A stretch of DNA of 64,000 nt from Streptomyces albireticuli (lineage in GTDB: Bacteria; Actinomycetota; Actinomycetes; Streptomycetales; Streptomycetaceae). Below the pieces are notes generated by a model. The model had not been told where the DNA came from, searched no databases, and saw nothing but the letters and a program-made list of their open reading frames with translations. Position 1 is the first letter of the stretch. Every line of letters starts with the position of its first letter. Where the stretch lies: assembly GCF_002192455.1 (NCBI RefSeq), contig NZ_CP021744.1, positions 4,370,001-4,434,000 on the forward strand. Direction: 5' to 3'. Below, one piece after another: positions 24,877 to 35,739 of the stretch. A program made the translations under genes and the position numbers.

Positions 24877-25821
24877 CTACGCCTGCTTCTGCTTCCCTGC
24901 CGTCGGGGCCGTGCTCGGGGACGCCACCGACGCCTTCGCCTGTTGGTCCGCGCGGGCCCTGATGCGGCGGAAGGTGTAGCCGGCCACGTCGCGTCCCGCC
25001 GTCAGCGCCGCCTTGTCGTCCTCGCCGACGGCCTTCCCGTTGGTGTAGCCGGCGACCGTGAAGTACGCGTAGCGCCCCTCCGCGTTCGCCGTGAGGCGGC
25101 AGGCCGTGGAGCGGCAGAAGGCCGGGGTGTCGTCGTCCGACAGGGAGGTGATGTTCCCCGTCGACTGTTCCTTCGCCTTGTCCGCCGCGGCCTTCGTGTC
25201 GAAGACGGCGACGCCGACCGTCACCGCGACGCCGTCCCGTACGTACGTCGCGCGCAGCATCTTGCGGCAGCCGTTGTCCGTAAGGACGGAGCCGAGGCCG
25301 CCCTGGGTGGCCGAGGCGCAGTCCGTGGTGGTGGCCGTGTCGACGCGCTTGTACTTGCGCTTGTCGAGGACCGGCCTGGAGTGCGGGAAGAGCGTCTTCG
25401 TGCTCAGCGTCGCCTTGTCCTTGTCGGCGCTGGCTATGAACTCGTCCGGGTTCGGCGGGGCCGGGGGCGCTACCGGGGAGAAGGACGGCTCGGGGGACGC
25501 CGGGGCGGTCGGGCCGGCCGCCTTCTTGCCGCCGCCGCTGCCCTGGGAGGCCACGGCCGTCACCACGATCGCCGCGACCGCGCCCGCGGCCAGCACGCCG
25601 CCGCCCACGAAGAGCAGCTTGCGCCGGCGGCCCCGGTGCGCGGTGTTGTCCGCGAGCGCCGCCCAGTCGGGTGTCTGCGGCGCGCCGGTCGCCGCGCCGG
25701 GGACGCCGGGCCCCCAGGGGGCGGGCGGCTGCGGCGGCGGGGGCGGACCCCACTGCGGCTGCGGCATCGGCTGATGGGGATCCCCCGGGGCCCCCTGCGG
25801 CCCTCCCTGCCCAAAACTCAT
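24877..25821 (-). CDS. Single-pass membrane protein of unknown function
   Basis: A 314-residue protein. An N-terminal Gly/Pro/Gln-rich cytoplasmic region (1-60) is followed by RGRRRK and one membrane helix (about 68-91). A Pro-linker then leads to an extracellular domain of about 200 residues with several Cys (CASATQG, NGCRKM, FCRSTACR) that could form disulfides. The tail is Ala/Ser/Lys rich. ATG 25821 was chosen over ATG 25830; neither has a clear ribosome site. No known domain was recognised. Confidence 0.7.
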   Translation of the reverse strand: MSFGQGGPQGAPGDPHQPMPQPQWGPPPPPQPPAPWGPGVPGAATGAPQTPDWAALADNTAHRGRRRKLLFVGGGVLAAGAVAAIVVTAVASQGSGGGKKAAGPTAPASPEPSFSPVAPPAPPNPDEFIASADKDKATLSTKTLFPHSRPVLDKRKYKRVDTATTTDCASATQGGLGSVLTDNGCRKMLRATYVRDGVAVTVGVAVFDTKAAADKAKEQSTGNITSLSDDDTPAFCRSTACRLTANAEGRYAYFTVAGYTNGKAVGEDDKAALTAGRDVAGYTFRRIRARADQQAKASVASPSTAPTAGKQKQA

Positions 25822-25877
25822 GGGGCGCATCGTAATCGTGTTGGTCGGGAGCCTCGACGGCGGCGACAATCCCTCTC

Positions 25878-27497
25878 ATGGGACACGTGGACGCGGCACA
25901 TCTGGAGTACTACCTTCCCGACGGACGGGTGCTGCTCGGCGACGTCTCGTTCCGGGTCGGGGAGGGCGCCGCGGTGGCCCTCGTCGGCGCGAACGGCGCG
26001 GGCAAGACGACGCTGCTGCGGCTGATCGCCGGTGAGCTCCAGCCGCACGGCGGCTCCGTGTCGGTCACCGGCGGCCTCGGTGTCATGCCGCAGTTCGTGG
26101 GGTCCGTGCGGGACGACCGTACGGTCCGTGACCTGCTGGTCTCGGTGGCCCAGCCGCGCATCAGGGAAGCCGCGCGGGCGGTCGACGAGGCCGAGACCGC
26201 GATCATGGAGCGGGACGACGAGGCCGCGCAGATGGCGTACGCCCAGGCCCTCTCCGACTGGGCCGAGGCGCGGGGGTACGAGGCCGAGACCGTCTGGGAC
26301 ATGTGCACGACTGCCGCGCTCGGCGTCCCCTACGACAAGGCGCAGTGGCGCCAGGTCCGCACCCTCTCCGGCGGCGAGCAGAAGCGGCTGGTGCTGGAGT
26401 CGCTGCTGCGCGGCACGGACGAGGTGCTGCTGCTCGACGAGCCGGACAACTATCTGGACGTCCCCGGCAAGCGCTGGCTGGAGGAGCGGCTGCGCGAGAC
26501 GAAGAAGACCGTCCTCTTCGTCTCCCACGACCGCGAGCTGCTGGCCCGCGCCGCCGAGAAGATCATCAGCGTCGAGCCCGGCCCGGCCGGCAGCGACGTC
26601 TGGGTGCACGGTGGCGGCTTCGCCACGTACCACGAGGCCCGTAAGGAGCGCTTCGCCCGCTTCGAGGAGCTGCGCCGCCGCTGGGACGAGAAGCACGCCC
26701 AGCTGAAGAAGCTGGTGATCAATCTGCGGCAGGCCGCCGCGGTCAGCCACGAGATGGCCTCCCGCTACGCCGCGGCCCAGACCCGGCTGCGGAAGTTCGA
26801 GGAGGCCGGGCCGCCGCCGGAGCCGCCGCGCGAGCAGGACATCCGGATGCGGCTGCGCGGCGGCCGCACCGGCGTGCGCGCCGTGACCTGCGAGGGCCTG
26901 GAGCTCACGGGCCTGATGAAGCCGTTCGACCTGGAGGTCTTCTACGGCGAGCGGGTCGCGGTCCTCGGCTCGAACGGCTCGGGGAAGTCCCACTTCCTGC
27001 GGCTGCTCGCCGGTGAGGACGTCGCGCACACGGGCGCGTGGAAGCTGGGCGCGCGGGTCGTGGCCGGCCACTTCGCGCAGACCCACGCCCACCCCGAGCT
27101 GCTGGGCCGCACGCTCGTCGACATCCTGTGGACGGAGCACGCGAAGGACCGCGGCGGCGCGATGTCCGTGCTGCGCCGGTACGAGCTGGAGAAGCAGGGC
27201 GACCAGCGCTTCGAGAAATTGTCGGGCGGCCAGCAGGCGCGCTTCCAGATCCTGCTCCTGGAGCTGGCCGGCACGACGGCCCTGCTCCTGGACGAGCCGA
27301 CGGACAACCTCGACCTGGAGAGCGCGGAGGCGCTCCAGGAGGGGCTGGAGGCGTACGAGGGCACTGTGCTCGCCGTCACGCACGACCGCTGGTTCGCGAG
27401 GTCTTTCGACCGTTTCGTGGTGTTCGGCGCGGACGGGCTGGTGCGGGAGGTCCCGGAGCCGGTGTGGGACGAGGGCCGGGTGGCCCGCCGGCGGTAG
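25878..27497 (+). CDS. ABC-F family ATPase
   Basis: A 539-residue protein with two ABC cassettes and no membrane segments, the ABC-F build. The first cassette has GANGAGKTT, LSGGEQKRL and LLLDEPDNYLD. The second has GSNGSGKS, LSGGQQARF and LLLDEPTDNLD. A charged helical linker joins them (about 245-310). ABC-F proteins act on the ribosome in translational control (EttA-like) or in antibiotic protection. Which applies here cannot be told, and no antibiotic cluster is adjacent. Confidence 0.9.
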   Translation: MGHVDAAHLEYYLPDGRVLLGDVSFRVGEGAAVALVGANGAGKTTLLRLIAGELQPHGGSVSVTGGLGVMPQFVGSVRDDRTVRDLLVSVAQPRIREAARAVDEAETAIMERDDEAAQMAYAQALSDWAEARGYEAETVWDMCTTAALGVPYDKAQWRQVRTLSGGEQKRLVLESLLRGTDEVLLLDEPDNYLDVPGKRWLEERLRETKKTVLFVSHDRELLARAAEKIISVEPGPAGSDVWVHGGGFATYHEARKERFARFEELRRRWDEKHAQLKKLVINLRQAAAVSHEMASRYAAAQTRLRKFEEAGPPPEPPREQDIRMRLRGGRTGVRAVTCEGLELTGLMKPFDLEVFYGERVAVLGSNGSGKSHFLRLLAGEDVAHTGAWKLGARVVAGHFAQTHAHPELLGRTLVDILWTEHAKDRGGAMSVLRRYELEKQGDQRFEKLSGGQQARFQILLLELAGTTALLLDEPTDNLDLESAEALQEGLEAYEGTVLAVTHDRWFARSFDRFVVFGADGLVREVPEPVWDEGRVARRR

Positions 27498-27612
27498 GGC
27501 CCGCGCGGGGCGCCCTCCGCCCCGCCGGAAGATCGGGAACACCGGACCCGCAGGTCACAGCGGTGCCGCGGCCGCCGGGCTCGCCGCCCGCGGCGACTAG
27601 TGGGACCATGTT
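27498..27612. other. Non-coding spacer upstream of the rplM promoter
   Basis: GC-rich, without ORF or clear hairpin. It separates the ABC-F gene from the rplM promoter. Confidence 0.4.
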
Positions 27613-27642
27613 TTGACCCAGCACGCAGGCGGCCGGTACTCT
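27613..27642 (+). promoter_or_regulatory. Candidate rplM-rpsI promoter
   Basis: TTGACC at 27613-27618 and TACTCT at 27637-27642 with 18 bases between, a good match to the Streptomyces vegetative consensus. It implies a leader of about 200 nt before the rplM GTG. Confidence 0.65.
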
Positions 27643-27851
27643 ACGAGTTCGTTATGCGTATTGGCTAGTCGTTCTCACGCGAGGGGCCCTTACGCTTGTT
27701 CGTCGGTCGACATTCCGCCGGCGCGTGTTCGGGTTGCGTCCCCGGACCGCCGCCAGGGTGGACTGTCCGCCCGGAGGACCGTGTCAGGACCCGTCCCCTC
27801 AGCCTTAGCGGGCTTGGGGAGACCCCACTCGAAGAAGCGAAGGCTACGACC
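27643..27851 (+). promoter_or_regulatory. rplM leader
   Basis: About 200 non-coding bases with short complementary segments such as AGCCTTAG/GAAGGCT-like and GGGGA/TCCCC pairs. L13 leaders are autoregulatory RNAs in Firmicutes. Equivalence here is inference; no named motif was matched. Confidence 0.35.
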
Positions 27852-28298
27852 GTGCGTACGTTCAGCCCCAAGCCCGGCGATGTCCAGCGCCAGTGGCACA
27901 TCATTGACGCGCAGGACGTCGTCCTGGGCCGTCTGGCCTCTCAGGCCGCCAACCTCCTGCGTGGCAAGCACAAGCCCGTGTATGCCCCGCACATGGACAT
28001 GGGTGACTTCGTCATCATCATCAACGCCGACAAGGTTCACCTGTCCGGCAACAAGAAGACCCAGAAGCTGGCGTACCGCCACTCCGGCTTCCCGGGTGGT
28101 CTCCGTGCCGTTCGTTACGACGAGCTGCTCGACAAGAGCCCCGAGAAGGCCGTCGAGAAGGCCATCAAGGGCATGGTTCCCAAGAACTCCCTCGGCCGTC
28201 AGATGCTCTCGAAGCTGAAGGTCTACTCGGGCAGCGAGCACCCGCACGCCGCCCAGCAGCCCGTCCCGTTCGAGATTACCCAGGTCAAGCAGGGCTAG
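27852..28298 (+). CDS. rplM: 50S ribosomal protein L13
   Basis: A 148-residue L13, an early assembly protein of the 50S subunit. GTG 27852 gives MRTFSPKPGDVQRQWHIIDA. The upstream-open frame to 27696 is not family-like. The segments VVLGRLASQAANLLRGKHK and MVPKNSLGRQMLSKLKVY are typical. It forms an operon with rpsI 43 bases downstream. Confidence 0.97.
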   Translation: MRTFSPKPGDVQRQWHIIDAQDVVLGRLASQAANLLRGKHKPVYAPHMDMGDFVIIINADKVHLSGNKKTQKLAYRHSGFPGGLRAVRYDELLDKSPEKAVEKAIKGMVPKNSLGRQMLSKLKVYSGSEHPHAAQQPVPFEITQVKQG

Positions 28299-28341
28299 TC
28301 CCGGCCACCGCCGACCAGACAGAAAGTATCTGAGGAGAATC

Positions 28342-28857
28342 GTGGCTGAGACCACCGCCGAGACCCCCGTCATCGACGACGAGGCTGGCGTCGAGGAGTA
28401 CACCACCGAGACCGAGGTCGTGGAGTCGGAGTACACCTCCGAGTCGCTCGCTTCCCGTTTCGGTGACCCCCAGCCGGCCGCCGGCCTGGGCCGTCGCAAG
28501 AACGCCATCGCCCGCGTCCGGATCGTTCCGGGCTCCGGCAAGTGGAAGATCAACGGTCGCACCCTTGAGGACTACTTCCCCAACAAGGTGCACCAGCAGG
28601 AAGTCAACGAGCCCTTCAAGGTGCTCGAGCTCGACGACCGCTACGACGTCATCGCCCGCATCGCGGGTGGCGGCGTGTCCGGCCAGGCCGGCGCCCTGCG
28701 CCTCGGTGTGGCCCGCGCCCTGAACGAGGCGGACGTGGACAACAACCGCGGCCCGCTGAAGAAGGCCGGCTTCCTGAGCCGCGACGACCGTGCGGTCGAG
28801 CGCAAGAAGGCCGGTCTCAAGAAGGCCCGCAAGGCCCCGCAGTACAGCAAGCGCTAA
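28342..28857 (+). CDS. rpsI: 30S ribosomal protein S9
   Basis: A 171-residue S9. About 45 N-terminal residues are an acidic Thr/Glu-rich extension, found in actinobacteria. The conserved body starts at GLGRRKNAIARVRI. The C-terminal tail ends in YSKR, whose Arg contacts P-site tRNA. It uses a GTG start with TGAGGAG upstream. A strong hairpin follows. Confidence 0.97.
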   Translation: MAETTAETPVIDDEAGVEEYTTETEVVESEYTSESLASRFGDPQPAAGLGRRKNAIARVRIVPGSGKWKINGRTLEDYFPNKVHQQEVNEPFKVLELDDRYDVIARIAGGGVSGQAGALRLGVARALNEADVDNNRGPLKKAGFLSRDDRAVERKKAGLKKARKAPQYSKR

Positions 28858-28881
28858 ACACGCGGCTTCGCTGCTTCTGCT

Positions 28882-28923
28882 CGAACGCCCCGGCGGCACA
28901 CTCCGTGCCCGCCGGGGCGTTCG
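28882..28923 (+). terminator. Terminator-like hairpin after rpsI
   Basis: A perfect 15-bp stem (28882-28896 with 28909-28923), extended inside by CAC/GTG. There is no T tract. It probably ends rplM-rpsI before glmM. Confidence 0.7.
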
Positions 28924-29047
28924 GCTATCGGCGGCACGGGGCGTATACCTGGATGTATCCGGCTGCAACGCTCCGGTCCCGGACTCGACACCTTGATGTG
29001 CGGGGGCCCGCTCGTGGGACCCGTACCGCGTTTTTCGGAGGACACCA

Positions 29048-30406
29048 GTGGGACGACTCTTCGGTACGGACGGTGTGCGCGGCGTCGCGAACGCCGATCT
29101 GACGGCTGAGCTCGCGCTCGGCCTGTCGGTCGCCGCGGCGCATGTGCTCGCCGAGGCGGGTACGTTCGAGGGCCACCGCCCCGTGGCCGTCGTCGGACGA
29201 GATCCGCGCGCGTCCGGGGAGTTCCTGGAGGCCGCCGTCGTGGCCGGTCTCGCCAGCGCCGGCGTCGACGTCCTGCGGGTGGGCGTGCTGCCCACGCCGG
29301 CCGTCGCGTACCTCACCGGCGCGCTCGGCGCGGACCTCGGCGTGATGCTCTCCGCCAGCCACAACGCCATGCCGGACAACGGTGTCAAGTTCTTCGCCCG
29401 CGGCGGTCACAAGCTCGCCGACGAGCTGGAGGACCGGATCGAGCAGACCTACCGCTCCCACGCCTCCGGCGAGCCCTGGGACCGGCCCACCGGTGCCGGC
29501 GTCGGCCGTGTCCGCGACTACGACCAGGGCTTCGACAACTACGTCGCCCACCTGATCGGTGTGCTCCCCAACCGCCTCGACGGCCTCAAGGTCGTCATCG
29601 ACGGCGCCCACGGCGCGGCCGCCCGGGTCTCCCCGGAGGCCTTCGCGCGGGCCGGCGCCGAGGTGGTCACCATCGGCACCGAGCCCGACGGTCTCAACAT
29701 CAACCACGAGTGCGGCTCCACCCACCTGGAGAAGCTGCGGCAGGCCGTCGTCGAGCACGGCGCGGACCTCGGTGTCGCCCACGACGGTGACGCCGACCGC
29801 TGCCTGGCCGTGGACGCCAAGGGCAACGAGGTCGACGGCGACCAGATCCTGGCCGTCCTCGCCCTCGCCATGCGCGAGGCCGGCTCGCTGCGCAAGAACA
29901 CCGTCGTCGCCACGGTGATGTCCAACCTGGGCTTCAAGCTGGCCATGGAGCGCGAGGGCGTCGACTTCGTCCAGACCGCGGTCGGCGACCGCTACGTCCT
30001 GGAGGAGATGAAGGCCCACGGCTACGCCCTCGGCGGCGAGCAGTCCGGCCACGTCATCGTCCTCGACCACGCCACCACCGGCGACGGCACCCTGACCGGC
30101 CTGATGCTGGCCGCCCGGGTCTCCGCCACCGGCCGGTCCCTGGCCGACCTGGCCGGCGTCATGGAGCGCCTCCCGCAGGTCCTCATCAACGTCCGCGACG
30201 TCGACAAGACCCGGGTCACGTCCTCGCCCGAGCTCACCGAGGCCGTCGAGACCGCCGAGCGCGAGCTGGGCTCCACCGGCCGGGTGCTGCTGCGCTCCTC
30301 CGGCACCGAGCCGCTCGTCCGGGTCATGGTCGAGGCCGCCGACATCGAGCAGGCGCGCGCGGTCGCGCAGCGCCTGGCCGACGTGGTGAAGTCCGCCCTG
30401 GGCTAG
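29048..30406 (+). CDS. glmM: Phosphoglucosamine mutase
   Basis: A 452-residue enzyme converting glucosamine-6-phosphate to glucosamine-1-phosphate for UDP-GlcNAc and peptidoglycan. The phosphoserine loop LSASHNAMPDNG places the catalytic Ser at 104. The metal loop is DGDADR, and the C-terminal phosphate loop RSSGTEPLVRVM is intact. GTG 29048 follows CGGAGGA. glmS lies 2.6 kb downstream. Confidence 0.97.
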   Translation: MGRLFGTDGVRGVANADLTAELALGLSVAAAHVLAEAGTFEGHRPVAVVGRDPRASGEFLEAAVVAGLASAGVDVLRVGVLPTPAVAYLTGALGADLGVMLSASHNAMPDNGVKFFARGGHKLADELEDRIEQTYRSHASGEPWDRPTGAGVGRVRDYDQGFDNYVAHLIGVLPNRLDGLKVVIDGAHGAAARVSPEAFARAGAEVVTIGTEPDGLNINHECGSTHLEKLRQAVVEHGADLGVAHDGDADRCLAVDAKGNEVDGDQILAVLALAMREAGSLRKNTVVATVMSNLGFKLAMEREGVDFVQTAVGDRYVLEEMKAHGYALGGEQSGHVIVLDHATTGDGTLTGLMLAARVSATGRSLADLAGVMERLPQVLINVRDVDKTRVTSSPELTEAVETAERELGSTGRVLLRSSGTEPLVRVMVEAADIEQARAVAQRLADVVKSALG

Positions 30407-30436
30407 CCCCGGGGCCGGGGCGCACGCCCCGCCGGG

Positions 30437-31375
30437 TCAGCCCCGGGCCGTGACGACGCGCCGCCTCGCCCAGAACCACTTCTGGGCGAGGAGCGTGAGC
30501 GTGCCCGCGGCGATGATCCCCAGCAGGTTCAGCGCGAGCTGTACGGCCGAGCCACGGGTCTCCGACCAGTTGCCGTACGAGAGCGCCACGGCCGCGTTCG
30601 CCGCCGCCGGGACCGTCGTCACCGAGATCGCCACCCCGATCAGCGCCCCCGACTTCGCCGAGGTCAGGGAGAGGATCCCGGCGATGCCGGCCAGGAACGC
30701 CACCACGAAGGAGAAGGCGTCCGGCTGCCAGATGAACGAGGTCTGCGGGCGGTCCGCGAGGAACCTCGCCTCGTGGAAGAGCCCCACCCAGTCCATCAGC
30801 ACGCTGAAGCCGCCGGTCAGCGCCATCGCCACCGGGAAGCCCACCAGCAGCGCCGCCATCGACCGCCAGGCCAGCCGGGGCGCCCGCCGCACGATCGCCG
30901 TGCACAGCCCGGCCAGCGGGCCGAACTCCGGGCCCACCGCCATGGCGCCCACGATCAGGATCGCGCTGTCCATGATCACGCCGCAGGCGGCCAGCATCGT
31001 CGCGACGGTGAGGAACGCCAGGAACGTGACGGTGAGCGTGGACTCCTCGTGCGTCTCCTCGACCAGCGACTCCCAGACGACCGCGTCGGCCCCGTCGCCC
31101 GGGGCCGCCTCCTCGGCCGCGTCGGCGCGCCGCGAGAGCATCAGACCGATGTCGTCGACGGAGACCGAGCCCCACTCCGGCAGCCCGGCCGCGCGCAGCT
31201 CGCCCAGCAGCCCGTCGGCCGCCTCGCGCGCCACGTCGCACAGCACGATGTCGCCGCGCGGGCTGCGGGCGGCGCCGGTGAGGACGGCCAGATGGGTGAC
31301 GCCCACGGTCTTCTCGACGAGCGCCACGACCTCCTCGGTGCGGTCCGCCGGGGTCATCATCCGCAGGTGCAGCAT
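30437..31375 (-). CDS. DUF389 family membrane protein
   Basis: A 312-residue protein. The N-terminal ~100 residues are a soluble domain. Then come about six hydrophobic helices including AILIVGAMAVGPEFGPLAGL, the DUF389 signature region. Function is unknown in the family, though a transport-like role has been suggested. It is convergent with glmM across a 30-base gap containing GGGGCG/CGCCCC and lies downstream of coaA on the same strand. Confidence 0.85.
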   Translation of the reverse strand: MLHLRMMTPADRTEEVVALVEKTVGVTHLAVLTGAARSPRGDIVLCDVAREAADGLLGELRAAGLPEWGSVSVDDIGLMLSRRADAAEEAAPGDGADAVVWESLVEETHEESTLTVTFLAFLTVATMLAACGVIMDSAILIVGAMAVGPEFGPLAGLCTAIVRRAPRLAWRSMAALLVGFPVAMALTGGFSVLMDWVGLFHEARFLADRPQTSFIWQPDAFSFVVAFLAGIAGILSLTSAKSGALIGVAISVTTVPAAANAAVALSYGNWSETRGSAVQLALNLLGIIAAGTLTLLAQKWFWARRRVVTARG

Positions 31376-31395
31376 GGGTCACGTCCTCGCGGGTG

Positions 31396-32391
31396 TCAGA
31401 GCTTGCGCAGGGAGAGCCGCTGCACCTTGTGGTCGGGGCCCTTGCGCAGGATCAGGTTCGACCGGCCGCGGGTGGGCGCCACGTTCTCCAGCAGGTTCGG
31501 CTTGTTGATGGTCCGCCAGTTGCGGTGCGCGTAGTCCAGGGCCTCCTCCTCGGAGACCTGGGTGTACTTGCGGAAGTACGAGTCGGGGTCCTGGAAGGCG
31601 GTCTTCCGGAGCTTCTTGAAGCGCTCGTAGTACCAGCGCTCGATGTCCTCGGCGCGCGCGTCCACGTACACGCTGAAGTCGAAGAAGTCGGCGAGGCCGA
31701 CCCGGGTGCGGCCGTCGGTGCCGGGCAGGGCCGGCTGGAGGACGTTCAGGCCCTCGATGATCAGGATGTCCGGGCGGTGCACGGTCAGCCGCTCGCCGGG
31801 CACGATGTCGTAGATCAGATGGGAGTAGACGGGCGCGGAGACCTCGTCCCGGCCCGCCTTCACGTCCGCGACGAAGCGGGTCAGGGCGCGCCGGTCGTAG
31901 GACTCGGGGAAACCTTTCCGCGACATCAGGCCGCGGCGGTGCAGCTCGGCGTTGGGCAGCAGGAAGCCGTCCGTGGTCACGAGCTCCACGCGGGGGTGCT
32001 CCGGCCAGCGGGCCAGCAGCGCCTGGAGGAGGCGGGCCGTGGTCGACTTGCCGACCGCGACGCTGCCCGCGACGCCTATGACGAAGGGGGTGCCCGGCTG
32101 GGAGCCGTGCCCGCGGTCGCCCGCCTCGCCGAGGAAGGTGTTCAGCGTGCCGCGCAACTGGCTGGTCGCGCCGACGTAGAGGTTGAGCAGGCGGGACAGC
32201 GGCAGGTAGACGTCGCGGACCTCGTCGAGGTCGATGACGTCGCCGAGCCCGCGCAGCCGCTCGACCTCGTCGGCGGTCAGCGGCAGCGGTGTGTTCTCCC
32301 GCAGCGCGCTCCACTCCGCGCGGGTGAGGTCCACGTACGGGGACGAGTCGGCGCGGCGACGGTGCTGCGGCTGCTCTGTGGTGGTCGGCAC
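31396..32391 (-). CDS. coaA: Type I pantothenate kinase
   Basis: A 331-residue CoaA-type kinase that phosphorylates pantothenate, the first committed step to coenzyme A. The P-loop GVAGSVAVGKST has Lys115. VTTDGFLLPN and SHLIYDIVPGE are family segments. GTG 32391 is the in-frame start that fits family length; an ATG at 32399 is out of frame. In mycobacteria and E. coli it is inhibited by CoA. It sits 20 bases upstream of the DUF389 gene. Confidence 0.95.
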   Translation of the reverse strand: MPTTTEQPQHRRRADSSPYVDLTRAEWSALRENTPLPLTADEVERLRGLGDVIDLDEVRDVYLPLSRLLNLYVGATSQLRGTLNTFLGEAGDRGHGSQPGTPFVIGVAGSVAVGKSTTARLLQALLARWPEHPRVELVTTDGFLLPNAELHRRGLMSRKGFPESYDRRALTRFVADVKAGRDEVSAPVYSHLIYDIVPGERLTVHRPDILIIEGLNVLQPALPGTDGRTRVGLADFFDFSVYVDARAEDIERWYYERFKKLRKTAFQDPDSYFRKYTQVSEEEALDYAHRNWRTINKPNLLENVAPTRGRSNLILRKGPDHKVQRLSLRKL

Positions 32392-32522
32392 GGGCCCATT
32401 GTGCGCGGGTGACGCTCGGTGCTCACTTCCGGGTGCTGGGTGAGGGTGTTCTTGTGCGGTTTGTGTGGCTCGTGCGGTTCCAGGCGGCTCCAGAAGGTGA
32501 AGTTCTCCGAGAGCCCTGTACC

Positions 32523-32538
32523 TACTGGCCGGTCAGTA
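32523..32538. promoter_or_regulatory. TetR-like palindrome
   Basis: TACTGGCC|GGTCAGTA, seven of eight positions symmetric, in the divergent space between coaA and the next gene. The form resembles TetR-family operators. No TetR gene is in the window. Confidence 0.35.
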
Positions 32539-32582
32539 CTAGCGTCCCTGCCTCCTGACCGCCGCACCATGCTGGGGACGCC

Positions 32583-32945
32583 GTGTTGGTCATCCTTTCC
32601 GTGCGGGCCGCCGTGCGCAGGCTCGTATGCCGTGATCGCCGCGATCGCCGTGACGTGCGTGAGCGCGCCGCCCCGCCGGGGTGCGCGGACGGGCGCGGCC
32701 GTTCGGGCCCGCGCCGCGCCGTGCGCCCGGGCGGGGCCGGGTCCGGGACCGGGCCCGGCGGCCGGGACGCGTTCGCCGCACAGGTGTGCGGGGAGCTGTG
32801 CGCGGAGCTGCCGGACGAGGACCTGGGCCAGGACCTCGACGACTGCCTGGACCGCTACCAGCTGGGCAGCAAGCCGCGCTGCGAGGAGGTGGAGTACCTG
32901 GAGCTCGTCCAGGAGGCCATCGACCGCATCGAACGGGGCCGTTGA
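32583..32945 (+). CDS. Hypothetical protein, start uncertain
   Basis: The last ~55 codons, from FAAQVCGELCAELPDEDLGQ on, have near-perfect Streptomyces third-position bias and four Cys, so the 3' part is coding. The first ~60 codons are Arg/Gly-rich with poor bias. GTG 32583 is only the longest choice. A signal-like run (VIAAIAVTCVSA) lies in another frame from 32632, so an N-terminal frameshift is possible. The product is not recognised. Confidence 0.45.
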   Translation: MLVILSVRAAVRRLVCRDRRDRRDVRERAAPPGCADGRGRSGPRRAVRPGGAGSGTGPGGRDAFAAQVCGELCAELPDEDLGQDLDDCLDRYQLGSKPRCEEVEYLELVQEAIDRIERGR

Positions 32946-32992
32946 GCCATTGGTGGCACCTCCGGCGGGGCCTGAGCCGTACGCTGCTGCGC

Positions 32993-34836
<1,844 letters not shown>

Positions 34837-34840
<4 letters not shown>

Positions 34841-35190
34841 TCGTAGGAGTCGGCATCGACGTCGCCGAGATCGACCGCTTCGACGCGGCCCTCCGCCGCA
34901 CCCCGGCCATGGCCGAACGCCTGTTCCTGGAGCGCGAGCTGTACCTCCCGAGCGGTGAGCGCCGCGGCATCGCCTCCCTCGCCGCCCGCTTCGCCGCGAA
35001 GGAGGCTGTGGCCAAGGCGCTGGGCGCCCCCGGCAATCTGCTGTGGACGGACGCCGAGGTCACGACGGAGAGCAGCGGGCAGCCGCGGCTGGTGGTGACG
35101 GGGACGGTGGCGACGCGGGCGGAGGAGCTGGGGGTGACGTCGTGGCATGTGTCGCTGAGCCATGACGCGGGGTCGCTTCCGCTGTGGTGA
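34837..35190 (+). CDS. acpS: Holo-acyl-carrier-protein synthase, C-terminus frameshifted
   Basis: AcpS transfers 4'-phosphopantetheine from CoA to acyl carrier proteins. ATG 34837 overlaps the glmS stop (ATGA). Asp8 in GVGIDVAEIDRF and Glu56 in RFAAKEAVAKAL are the magnesium ligands. The 117-residue frame ends HDAGSLPLW. Adding one G to the run at 35169-35172 restores HDAGVASAVVIAER with a stop at 35202-35204, which matches the usual family ending. So the last strand is lost, or one base is missing from the assembly. Confidence 0.88.
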
Positions 35191-35221
35191 TCGCGGAGCG
35201 GTAGGGGGCGTTGTCGCTTTG

Positions 35222-35255
35222 CCGGTGCGGCCTCTGTGTGTGGGGGCCGCACCGG
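35222..35255. terminator. Bidirectional terminator
   Basis: A perfect 11-bp stem CCGGTGCGGCC/GGCCGCACCGG with a 12-base loop, between acpS and a convergent small gene whose stop abuts it. Confidence 0.75.
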
Positions 35256-35558
35256 TCAGGGAGCCGGGCAGGGCAGCGCCGGTGCGGCTCGGTTCGGCGA
35301 GCAGGTCACCAACGCCAGTGACAGGAACAGCGGTTGGTTCAGGTAATGCCCGAGCGACACGTCCCCGCCCCAGCTCAACCTCTCCCGGGCGGCACGGCCC
35401 TGTCCCGCCAGCCGCCGTGCGTCTCTGTCCTGTGGTGAAAGGAACCTGGGGGCGTGCTCGGCGAGCCGCGCCGTGAGCCAGTCCACGGCCGTTTCCGGGT
35501 CCGTCCAGGTGCCCCGGACCACCCCGGCCGGCTTCAACAGCCAATGCGCCGTCTGCAT
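35256..35558 (-). CDS. Small conserved hypothetical protein
   Basis: A 100-residue protein starting MQTAHWLLKPAGVVRGTW, with an Arg-rich middle and a hydrophobic C-terminal stretch LFLSLALVTCSPNR. ATG 35558 has GGAGG eight bases upstream, which decides it over the longer frame to 35672. It resembles a small Streptomyces protein often seen near regulators, but no function is known to me. It is at the 3' end of the minus-strand regulatory cassette. Confidence 0.65.
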   Translation of the reverse strand: MQTAHWLLKPAGVVRGTWTDPETAVDWLTARLAEHAPRFLSPQDRDARRLAGQGRAARERLSWGGDVSLGHYLNQPLFLSLALVTCSPNRAAPALPCPAP

Positions 35559-35739
35559 CGGCGGAACCTCCGACCGTGTGAATGCCGGGCTCTCCGGTCT
35601 CCGGACGCCTTCCTTGTCGAATGTCGACTTCTCGCCGACCCACATGTATCCGTGCACGTGCAACGATGTCACCGCTCCGTGGACCGATGGGCCCCGGCGC
35701 CGAGCGCTGTGGCGACGGGCCGGGGCCGCGGACGTACAG

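Noticed and set aside
25878..27497. Antibiotic-resistance ABC-F assignment
   Set aside because: No adjacent biosynthetic genes or leader peptide; sequence by eye cannot separate resistance from housekeeping ABC-F proteins.
32393..32992. glmS ribozyme
   Set aside because: No recognisable ribozyme core upstream of glmS, and a coding region occupies most of the space.
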